From contig JAOANR010000003.1 of assembly GCA_030278955.1 (NCBI GenBank), positions 25,435,227 to 25,499,226 on the forward strand: a stretch of DNA of 64,000 nucleotides. Direction: 5' to 3'. Positions within the stretch are counted from its first letter, which is position 1, and each line of letters starts with the position of its first letter. The notes beneath the pieces were generated by a model. That model was not told where the DNA came from. It saw only the letters and a program-made list of their open reading frames with translations, and did not search any database. Shown piece after piece: positions 31,701 through 39,957 of the stretch. This stretch comes from Hygrophila difformis (Eukaryota > Streptophyta > Magnoliopsida > Lamiales > Acanthaceae). Made by a program: the position numbers and the translations under genes.

Positions 31701-32003
31701 GTTTTTTCAATTTTCAAAATCATTCTACAACTATCAAATTAGACAAATCCGTCCCATAACTACCGTAATCATCGCTGAACCCGTCCATGAACCGATTTTT
31801 TTGCTACTCATTGCCGAACCCGTCCCATAACTTCCCTAATGGAGGGATGGGTTCGGCAATGATTAGGGTAGTTATGGGATGGGTTCGGCGATGATTAGCG
31901 AAAAAAACCGGGTTCATGGACGGGTTCGGCTATGATTATGGTAGTTATGTGACGGATTCATCTAATTCGATATTTGTGGAATTGTTTTGAAATTTTTTTT
32001 TAA
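31701..32003. mobile_element. Foldback (long inverted repeat) MITE
   Basis: The left arm, from about 31701, reads TTTTCAAAATCATTC, AAATTAGACAAATCC and GAACCCGTCCATGAACC. It is mirrored on the right by GGTTCATGGACGGGTTC, GGATTCATCTAATT and GTGGAATTGTTTTGAAA, ending near 32003. Nearly the whole ~300 bp pairs with itself. The arms are themselves built of a repeated ~70-bp word (CCGAACCC..CCCATAACT). It has no coding capacity. The target duplication is unclear. Confidence 0.8.
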
Positions 32004-32310
32004 AATTATGGGATGATATGGGTTTTTTTTTTCGGATATCTTTGTATAATATTTTTATATTCATGCCCATTTAAGTCAACAAAACAAGAAAGATGAAAAC
32101 AGTGGCGTGCCACTTTGCTTTGGGGATTGGGCTCAGGTCCACTTACGCTCCGTTTACGCGAATAGGTTCCTTGTATCTGCCCGCTAGGAATCATCAATCT
32201 TTAGCTTTTGCTATTTCAATAATGCTAGTGGTTAGTGGTTCTGCTTCTGCAGCTTGACTTTCCATGAAGTTACATTACACCTTTCTTTCCCGGATATTTC
32301 TTACACATTT

Positions 32311-32348
32311 CACGTGTTCATCTAAGTAAAAATCATCACTATATAAGC
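32311..32348 (+). promoter_or_regulatory. Promoter-like G-box and TATA box of gene copy B
   Basis: CACGTG (G-box, a bZIP/bHLH-type site) at 32311-32316 and CTATATAAGC (TATA box) at 32339-32348 lie about 150 nt before the ATG at 32496, the usual spacing for a plant gene with a ~120-nt leader. Copy A lacks the TATA box at the corresponding place. Confidence 0.55.
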
Positions 32349-32495
32349 TTCATATTCAAGCTGCTGCGGTGCAGTTTCTACCCAACAATTTAGGCATTAC
32401 AGACAGCTCGACCATGTAGCCTGCAGTCCCCATCGGCCTCCGCCACCACAACATATATATTAACATTAAAGAGGGAACTGAGGTCAACTTCATAC

Positions 32496-33590
32496 ATGGA
32501 AGAGAACAACAACAACAACAACAACATTGACAAGGTAATGCCATGGATAGGGATGTACATTACTGCAGCCTCTGTGGCTTGCGCTGTTGCCATGGCAGCA
32601 GATGCTTTCATTGCCATCCGAACCAAAAAGTTTTGGTTCCCATGCAAATACTTCTCTCTCAACGCCACTTCCTTAACATTGTTGGCTATTGCAACGAAGT
32701 TGCTCGTGGACCTCAACACCGAAAGTGATGACCAGACAAATGTTTTTGCCAGGCTCGCCAGTGCTGCTTTCCTGCCATCCGTAGTCAGCAATTTTTTGCC
32801 ATCCATGGGTTCCATGACTAATACAGCCATTCTAGCCAACTCCATTGCTCTTGCACTTTTGGTGATCACAATTGTTGTTAATTTGTGGATTCTTCACATT
32901 GTGAACAATTACTACTTTGATCCTTATGTTTTATGGATTCCTACAGCAGTGATGCTTCTTGTGCTTGCTGCAGTGGTTTCATCAGCAATAGCACTCCCAT
33001 GCATAAAAAGGAGGCTTGAGTCCAAATACCAGGACATGTATCAGATATCTTTGACAGAAGAGGAGGATTTACAGGGGAGGGATGTCCCCCAAATGGGCCT
33101 AATGGTTGAGAAAATGAAGAAGCATATGGTGATGTCGGAGACCAGCAATCCTCAGTTTGTGATGGCACGCTCTGTCATCGTTTCCACCACATCAAGTGCA
33201 ATATGTTTACTCTCTGCCATCGTGTTCATCACATTTTGTAGGGTACTATTATACATTCTCAGGCATATGGAACAATTTGGTACAGGTGCATATGGAGTAT
33301 CCACCATATGTATATGTGTTGTTCAATTCACTGGGATTGCAATTGCTTCCATCGTGTCTGCAGTCAGATGGTTTCTCTCTATAAGCTTCAAATTCCCAAT
33401 CACTACCACTGTTTTCAAACAGGTCTTGAAGATTGAGCGGTTTTGGATTGAGGATTTAATGTATTGGAGAGACAGCTTCACTATTTTGCAGTCCCAACTT
33501 GGGTATTTCCACAAATGTCTTCACAATGCAAAATGGTTGGCTCTTACTTTTGTCATTGGACTTCAATTTTTTTTTTGTTTTCATAAGTAA
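32496..33590 (+). CDS. Multi-span membrane protein of unknown function, copy B, N-terminal half
   Basis: I recognise this as a plant family of uncharacterised proteins but can give no function. The ATG at 32496 follows a promoter-like region and starts MEENNNNNNNID, where the Asn run comes from an AAC microsatellite. Hydrophobic spans lie near residues 17-37, 47-68, 108-130, 140-166, 226-252, 266-292 and 345-362. A charged loop sits at about 170-220 (LTEEEDLQGRD). The frame closes at 33588-33590, directly after a T10 tract (33567-33576). The family C-terminal half continues in the next phase. Nine T would restore one frame. Alternatively, a GTAAGT..ATAG intron (33587-33671, 85 bp) would join the halves in frame. 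Confidence 0.8.
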   Translation: MEENNNNNNNIDKVMPWIGMYITAASVACAVAMAADAFIAIRTKKFWFPCKYFSLNATSLTLLAIATKLLVDLNTESDDQTNVFARLASAAFLPSVVSNFLPSMGSMTNTAILANSIALALLVITIVVNLWILHIVNNYYFDPYVLWIPTAVMLLVLAAVVSSAIALPCIKRRLESKYQDMYQISLTEEEDLQGRDVPQMGLMVEKMKKHMVMSETSNPQFVMARSVIVSTTSSAICLLSAIVFITFCRVLLYILRHMEQFGTGAYGVSTICICVVQFTGIAIASIVSAVRWFLSISFKFPITTTVFKQVLKIERFWIEDLMYWRDSFTILQSQLGYFHKCLHNAKWLALTFVIGLQFFFCFHK

Positions 33591-34626
33591 GTTCGCTCTC
33601 GTCATTCATACCTTACTTGCAACACCAGTTTCCCAATTCATCATTTGCATCAATAAACGCTGGTTGAATAGTCCTACAGAGCCAGAATCCACTACTGATA
33701 ACAAACTAGTGAATCTTCACCGGTATGTTCTACTCCTTGAAGGTGAGAGAAAGCTTCCAAAGTGGATTTTGAAAAACATCTCTCGACGTGCTGATAGTTT
33801 GATCCAGCAAGGAAGAAAGCAGCAGCCGAAACATTTGATGCATCTTTTAACCAAGTTCAACAACTTTGATGGAGTAAGGGAGTTCGACAACAGAGAAATT
33901 GAAAGTCTACTATCTCAAGAACCGCCAAACAATTGGAGTCTACCCTTGGTAACCCTTACCAGCATTTTGCTCACATTTCCTAATATTCCAAATCACAAGG
34001 CTACAGAGTTAATGAGAGGCGTGGGTGAAGGTTTATCACTGGTGAAGCATATTGATGAAGATTTGGATGTGAATGGAAGAATTTTAAATGTCAGAAGAGC
34101 TGCAGATGCCACTTGGGTTGGGGTTGCAGTTTATAGGAAATGGCAAGGTATTGATCTCAAGAGAATATCATGTGCATGCGAAAACAGCAAGCAGGAATTA
34201 GAGGAACTCTCTCTCAATGCTGAAAACATCATTTTAAAGTTCAAGCAAGAACAACAAGATTTGTTATCGGGGAGTCCTCTAAACTGGCCGGAAAAAGTTA
34301 TATCTGCTTGTTCAATGTATCGAATCACTCAAACGATACTGCTCTCTTGCCCAGTCGAGGAGGTTCATTCTGATGAGGAGTTGTTCGATCATTGGTGTGT
34401 CGTGATTGCTGACATCTTGGCTGCTTGTCTTACCAACTTACAAAGCTTAATAATGAGAATGTGCCATCACAATGCCATTGAAAAAAGGGAGGAGAGCATC
34501 CACAAAGCATTTCTCGTTCTAGGTCGAACAGAACAAATTCTTGAATTCCTGCTCCGCCGTGAGTACCCATTCAAAGGTCATGCTTCTGCAACTTCTATAG
34601 ATGAGTGGCGTGACATAACCGTTTAG
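33499..34626 (+). CDS. Membrane protein of unknown function, copy B, C-terminal half
   Basis: A 375-codon frame, of which the family-like part starts just after the T10 tract at about 33577. A final hydrophobic stretch (ALVIHTLLATPVSQFIICI) precedes a soluble region rich in charged and Leu residues. That region includes PTEPEST, RYVLLLEGERKLPKW, SLPLVTLTSILLTFPNI, GLSLVKHIDEDLDV, PLNWPEKVISACSMYRITQT and a C-terminal SIDEWRDITV before the stop at 34624-34626. The upstream ATG at 33499 lies in the out-of-phase overlap and is unlikely to be used. Two-thirds of this region is preserved in decayed copies A and C, supporting a real gene. It is either an intact gene with a short intron or a one-base frameshift pseudogene. 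Confidence 0.75.
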   Translation: MGISTNVFTMQNGWLLLLSLDFNFFFVFISKFALVIHTLLATPVSQFIICINKRWLNSPTEPESTTDNKLVNLHRYVLLLEGERKLPKWILKNISRRADSLIQQGRKQQPKHLMHLLTKFNNFDGVREFDNREIESLLSQEPPNNWSLPLVTLTSILLTFPNIPNHKATELMRGVGEGLSLVKHIDEDLDVNGRILNVRRAADATWVGVAVYRKWQGIDLKRISCACENSKQELEELSLNAENIILKFKQEQQDLLSGSPLNWPEKVISACSMYRITQTILLSCPVEEVHSDEELFDHWCVVIADILAACLTNLQSLIMRMCHHNAIEKREESIHKAFLVLGRTEQILEFLLRREYPFKGHASATSIDEWRDITV

Positions 34627-35759
34627 CAAGTGAGGTTCTTAATTTATTATGATATTTCAAGTACTTTCTATGGGTGACTTATCATGTAAATTTCTTGTCA
34701 TAGAATTTTGATGGTTTGTTTTCTTGATCTGTATGAAGTTTGTTGCCAGTTTTTTCTTTGTTTAGTATTCGAGTGGAGCATCTTCCATGTACTATCTTGG
34801 TATTCCATGTAAAATCAGATTGGCTTGTTTTATTTTGTTTTGACTTGTCTGAAATTTGTCCCATGTATTTTGGATTTAGAATTAAAAAACTCTTTTCATT
34901 TTACAACACTGGTGTTATGGTGATTGTGTGTTTAGAATGAAAACTGGGTGGCTCAAGCTTCAGATGTACAACCAAACGTCTTGCAATTTTAAACAGGTGT
35001 TTAAGATTGATATACACGTTGAATCGAGACAATGGTGTACTGAATGAAGGAAGGTTTACATTTCTATGAATAATGGAAAATCACCAAATGAACAGAAAGA
35101 AGCTGAGTCGCTATAAATTCTGTGTGAAAAAGTACACGGTTTCCATCTTAAAATTCCTTCACAAGAAGTGAATTGGTAATGGCTCATGTAAACCGGAGGA
35201 CATCCCATATTTTATTTTATCATTATCGGGTCTGAGATTCTTAACATTAATATACTTGCCTCACTTGTGCACACCGTGGAATGTAATATAAGTTTTAGGG
35301 TCCGGTAGGGACATTGTAATGCGGAAATTAATTTAACAAGTGTTTTGAAGACTACATGCAAGAAAACAAATTTAAGTGCACCTCTTTTGTGACAATCATA
35401 AAAGAATTAAATGATGAAGGGGCTCAAGAGTTGTTGGATAAGTGATTCCCTCATAATGAAGCAAAAGTGTTTTGCTTCCAATCAATCTTTGTCATTTGAT
35501 CCAATAGCGTTCCGTTAGATAGGAACAGAGTTGATAAATACTGATAACTCTCGGATAGAGTAATCAGATAATTCACAAATCATTAAGTCAAATTGCATCT
35601 TCGAGTTGTAAAAATTCTTTATTGAAAAAAAAAAATAAAGGATCGGGCTAATAGAACAAGTACACTTCGAGATCAAATCGAAAGAATCACAAAAGAGAAA
35701 GAAAAAATAACTCAAACGCACGAAAGAAGAAAGAAATCGAAAAGACTCACGAAGGAAGG
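34627..35759. other. 3' flank of gene copy B
   Basis: No gene is seen. 34640-35100 is the 3' region shared with copy A. Beyond it is ordinary AT-rich sequence, with an A-rich run near 35624-35635 and a purine-rich stretch at 35690-35760. A minus-strand open frame at 35515-35802 is a by-product of that purine run. Confidence 0.5.
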
Positions 35760-35990
35760 AAGAAGAGGCGACGCTGATCTTGGAACTGAAAGCAATAGCC
35801 AAGGAGTAGCATCTACGTGGATTGCTTCATTCCCTTCTTTCGTAAGCGGCGGGCAACCCTTAATAGTAGAAAGGGGGAAGCCTCTTTCAAACTAGTCATA
35901 GATCGATCACTGGCAACATCGTATAGAATCTATCCATTCCCTTTTCAGATAGGGGATAGCTCTTCTTTCTTTCTCTTTACTTAGTGAAGC
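35760..35990. other. Possible organelle-derived (mitochondrial) insert
   Basis: The style differs from the surroundings: less AT-rich, with words such as GTAAGCGGCGGGCAACCC, AGAAAGGGGGAAGCC and GATAGCTCTTCTTTCTTTC that resemble plant mitochondrial intergenic DNA. I cannot name a gene in it. This is an impression from composition only. Confidence 0.3.
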
Positions 35991-36272
35991 TTCCTTGAAC
36001 TCACCTTCAACATACTCGAATCAACAAACTTAAGTATTGCACAAGTTTTATGGTGAACATCAGTATAGGACTTCCTCCAATCCTTAATAAGTGACACATT
36101 CAAGTGTTTCATGCAATTCAAAACATATTTTACATTCCTTTTTTTTAACACAGCTTGATAAGGCGAGCAAGACATATTTTACATTCTTAATCAATAGTAG
36201 TTACTATACAATTACCACTACAAAACATGGAGGCTTTGCAATTCAGCGATGAAGACTTTACAATTCAATGAC

Positions 36273-36530
36273 TGATAATGGCCAAAATTGACCATTATTT
36301 TCAATTGATTGCCGTGTCGAAACATGGACATTTGATCACATTCTATTTTTATTTAAATAAGAAAGCAGTTGATTTTGTAAAAATAATAAGCTGGTAATGA
36401 AAAATACAAAATATTGCTATTTCATTAAATTTGTGTTAGAAAAATTCCAAAACTTTGAAAATTTAAAATATTAATATTTATCTAGTGTTTGTTTAATTGA
36501 TAGTATTTATAGTGTTAAAAAAAAAAAGAA
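36273..36530 (+). mobile_element. Truncated LTR of the LARD family
   Basis: It begins TGATAATGGCCAAAATTG, exactly like the LTRs at 54189 and 63026, and stays similar through ATTTAAATAAGAAAGCAG and AATAATAAGCTGGTA to about 36530, then breaks off. It is clearly diverged from the other two, so it is an older copy of the family. Confidence 0.85.
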
Positions 36531-36954
36531 AGAAAGAAAATCCATTAATCAAAGTAGTGATAGGGGCCTACATTCATCTTTCTCAATTCTCCCCAATTTG
36601 CAAAATTGGAAACGGGATACACAGCAGCAACCATTCCCGTTCATAGCATTTTTGCATTTCATGGGCGATCGATAACGACAACTAAGAACTATAGTCACAA
36701 CTCACAACCGCCTGGAGGTTGGATTTGGAAACAGAGGGAGGAAAATTATATGGCAAGGTGTTCCCAAAAGCATTTTTTCTTATAGATTCTATTACTTCAA
36801 ATGATTTAATTTTTACACTAGGCTAGATGCAGAATTTCGAAAAGCTTTGGAGTAGAAGTTTGTAGATCTATGGGTCTAGGATGCTTAGTAAAAAATTTGG
36901 AATCTTTGGACTTCTCTTTTAAGTGCCAGAATTATTTATACGAAAACTGCTCGG

Positions 36955-37101
36955 ATTGATTCTTCTGTGGCAGATTCCCTTGGCAACCCTTACCAGCATC
37001 ATCAGCATCATCGCATTTCCTAAAATTCCAGATCACAAGGCTATGGAGTTAGTGAGAGGCGTGGGTGACAGTGAAGGCTTATCACTGGTCAAGCGTATTT
37101 A
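36955..37101 (+). pseudogene. Fragment of the local membrane-protein gene family
   Basis: This corresponds to copy B about 33940-34055: CCCTTGGCAACCCTTACCAG, CCAGATCACAAGGCTATGG and GTGAGAGGCGTGGGTGA. It is the duplicate of 1085-1212. It is out of frame and truncated on both sides. Confidence 0.65.
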
Positions 37102-37589
37102 TTTTTATATTTTTATATTACAATAATCTAACCTTGGACATGGAGAACTAGTTTGAAATTTTCTAAGTCAACGGACTTGCATACGAAACCTCGATCCGAA
37201 AGTTTTGCTATATTTAGACTTTAGCGTTGGAGCAGGTCTTTATTTAAAATAAAAATCCTTTAGATCACAAAAAATTATTTTGACTTAAACAATCACCATT
37301 ATAGTAATAGCTATCGTAGTGTGATGTGTACCACCTCAATAAACTCAAATTATATACATGCATGCCCAATTGGTATATTTTATACAATACATACACTTTA
37401 CTTGTACACAATAATACTTAATTATGTTGTTAAATTAAAATTTTAAAATTTTAAATATAATTATCTCAATGGGCCTGTTTGAGAATTAGCTGTTAGCTGA
37501 TTCTGTAAGTAATAATTAGTTAAAATTAGCTGTTTGACAGTTTCGAGACTAAATTTTTGCCTAGAATAAGCTAAAATCCAAAATGATGC

Positions 37590-38235
37590 TCTTGAGAATT
37601 GCGCGGTTTTGGATTGAGGATTTAAGGTATTGGAGCGACAGCTTCACTAGTTTGCAGTCCCGACTTGGGTATTTCCACAAGTATCTTCACAATGCAAAAT
37701 GGTTGGCTCCTACTATTTAATTTGGATTAGACTTGAATCTTTTTCTGTTTTCATAATTCATTACCAGCCTTCTTCATTTCCATTTTAGTTGCAACAGCAA
37801 TAATACCAGCAGATATTTCCTATTCTTCATTGGCATCAGTGTACTATTTGCGAATGCAGTTGGTACTACACTTACAGAGCCAGAATCCACTAGTGATAAC
37901 AAACAGGTGAATCTTAGCTGGTATGTTGTACTCCAGTTGAAGGTGAGGGAAAGCTTCCAAGTGCATTTCGGAGAACATCTGTGAACGTGCGGGTTGTTTG
38001 ATCCAACAAGGAAGAAAGCAGCAACCGAAACATTTGAAGGATCTTTTAACTAACTTCAACAACTTTAATGGAGCAAGGGAGTTCAAAAACAGGGAAGTTC
38101 TAAGTCTACTGTCTCAAGAACTGCCAAAGTACAGCTGGTGAGAGGCGTGTGGGTGAAGGTTTGGAGAAGCTTATTGATTTGGACGTGGATGGAAGAATTT
38201 TAGATGGCAAGATTATAGGAAATGGCAAGATATTG
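37590..38235 (+). pseudogene. Membrane-protein gene copy C, partial
   Basis: This resembles copy B 33432-34140: CGGTTTTGGATTGAGGATTT, CCCGACTTGGGTATTTCC, AGCCAGAATCCACTAGTG and AACAAGGAAGAAAGCAGC. Frameshifts and a deletion after about 38125 break it. The N-terminal half is missing. A minus-strand open frame at 37844-38086 is its shadow. Confidence 0.8.
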
Positions 38236-38285
38236 GCTGCGTTTGGGAACAAACGCTAGCGATTAGCGTTTAACTTTTAAAATAC

Positions 38286-38312
38286 ACTAGTACTTCCCCA
38301 TCCCAATGGGCA
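38286..38312 (-). mobile_element. Decayed Helitron-like 3' terminus (copy 2)
   Basis: ACTAGTACTT then CCCATCCCAATGGG, the counterpart of 2922-2950. On the minus strand it reads as a short hairpin followed by CTAGT. The hairpin differs in sequence between the copies but keeps some pairing. Confidence 0.4.
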
Positions 38313-39095
38313 GAAATTATAGACAATATAAATAAAATTATCCAATTTAACAAATAAAATTGTTCGATTTCATTATGTCGATTACATTCCCCAACCTCCT
38401 AAAACTATTTTAAGCATTACATGAGTACATCTATACATTGCATAGAAATCGACCAACATACGTCATTATCAATATTTATATAGTATTTATACATTACAAC
38501 TTATACTACAAATAATAGTCGAAAAGACAAAAAAAGAAAAAAAAAAAAAAAACAAAGATAAAAACCTTTACTCACATCTCTATCTAATGCCATACATTGA
38601 CAACAAAAGTTCGTGAAATCGTATTGTACTCGATAATTGATTATTGATATCGATTCACACCCTAGATATTAGAAATTTCAACATTTAATTAGAAAAATAT
38701 AAGAAATACTCTTGTAAATGAATTCATTGACAAATTAAAATGATTATACATCAACTAATTGTCTTATTGCAATTTATCTAATTTGGTTAATTTATCTAAT
38801 ATAAATATGTGCTATTCATTAATGAAAATGAATTGATTTTTGCTACTGTTTATTATTCAACTATCAACCCATAATGTTTTTGTTACATCTTTTATTTGGT
38901 AGTGTTATTTATCTATAATAATTAATGAAATTAAATTATCTAACGTGAATTTCACTCAAATTTTCATTTTTATAATGAAAATGAATTGACTTTTGCTACG
39001 GTTTATTATTCAACTTTAACTAATGCTTATACAACATCTATACAAGAAAAAACATAGTCAAGTGGGATCTCGTGATATTGTTTTTATATATTATA

Positions 39096-39126
39096 CTAGT
39101 AAGTAACCCGTCGAGACTCGACGGGT
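39096..39126 (-). other. Helitron 3' terminal hairpin and CTAG
   Basis: The plus strand shows ACCCGTCGAG-A-CTCGACGGGT at 39106-39126, a perfect 10-bp stem. On the minus strand it is followed six bases later by CTAG (39096-39099) and then T. This is the canonical Helitron 3' end: a GC-rich hairpin a few bases before CTRR, inserted at an AT. Confidence 0.75.
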
Positions 39127-39543
39127 GTAATTATATATTATATATATACTTATATCATATGAAAATAATAGAGAATATATAATAATTATAATTTAATTAT
39201 TTTTAAAACTAATAGAGAAATCATATTTAAACGTCTTCTTGTGGCTTGTCCCTTACAAACTTAGAAATCAATAAAAATAAATAATAAAATTATATTTTAT
39301 TAAATTTGAAATTTTATTTGAAATTAAATAAATTTAAATAAGTATTAAGCGATATGAAAATTTTCTTTACAATTTGCTGAAAATTTCACTTTAAATAACG
39401 TTTCTTGTAGTATCTTGAATTAATCAATCTTAACTAAATACTCCTATTAATACTCTGAGTCTCATCTTGCTAGTAACACGAGGTATCGCAACATATAACT
39501 GTTTATTGCTAAAAACTGATTTCGGAAGATGGAGTTCAACATT

Positions 39544-39900
39544 CTATAATGATTGCCATTGACTTTTCTTTATATTCATAGCAAAACAAACTGCGAATGA
39601 GAATTGTCTCATATGAAATCGAATGGAGAATTTGGTTAAATCAGACGTGCTCATAATCATTCTGCCAATCAAAAATTTTCTACTTTCATGGTTTTCCAAA
39701 ATTAGTTTAACCTCAATTATATGGTTTCGCCTCTTGGTTACTATCAACCTGTTTCCATTGCATAATTTATTTAATGGACATATATACCTAAAAAGAATGA
39801 CTATACAACTCTCATTCAACTTTATTTGATGATTCGGTAGTCCAAAACACTTGATCGTGTTTAGATATTCTGATGTAAATATTTCGTTATCATTATACAT
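39544..39900 (-). pseudogene. Helitron PIF1-like helicase fragment (C-terminal motifs)
   Basis: The minus-strand translation contains GLPNHQIKLNESCIVIL, LCNGNRLIVTK and FAVCFAMNIKKSQWQSL. These are degenerate forms of the conserved Helitron helicase C-terminal words (GLPNH, LCNGTRL, CFAMTINKSQGQSL). Critical glycines are lost, so it is inactive. It lies just upstream (element sense) of the 3' hairpin at 39106, the expected place for the end of the Rep-Hel gene. Confidence 0.75.
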
Positions 39901-39905
39901 GCTTT

Positions 39906-39922
39906 AATCCTCTTGACAAATA
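39906..39922. repeat. LINE target-site duplication, left
   Basis: AATCCTCTTGACAAATA, 17 bp, matches 48465-48481 perfectly. The first bases may overlap the poly(A) tail of the right copy, so the true duplication is 15-17 bp. Confidence 0.9.
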
Positions 39923-39957
39923 ACTATTATTGAAACGTGAATCACGGAAGAAGCGAC

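Larger units (their letters stand above)
36649..39095. repeat. Segmental duplication, copy 2
   Basis: Partner of 756-5095. It lacks the tandem MITE-like trio, the SINE and the CACTA element, and so displays their empty sites (junctions near 37105, 37417-37424 and 38996-39003). It carries gene fragment 37590-38235 in place of SINE 2. An internal repeat of the TTTTGCTAC-GTTTATTATTC junction also occurs near 38838-38860. Confidence 0.75.

Noticed and set aside
32104..32118. CAGTGGCGTGCCACT as a hAT terminus
   Set aside because: It is a short self-complementary word without a partner end or 8-bp duplication.
35515..35802. 95-codon minus-strand frame rich in Phe/Ser
   Set aside because: It follows from a purine-rich plus strand (GAAAGAAG words) and has no domain.
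36228..36245. CACTACAAAACATGG as a CACTA terminus
   Set aside because: The canonical end is CACTACAAGAAAA; no inverted partner or duplication was found nearby.
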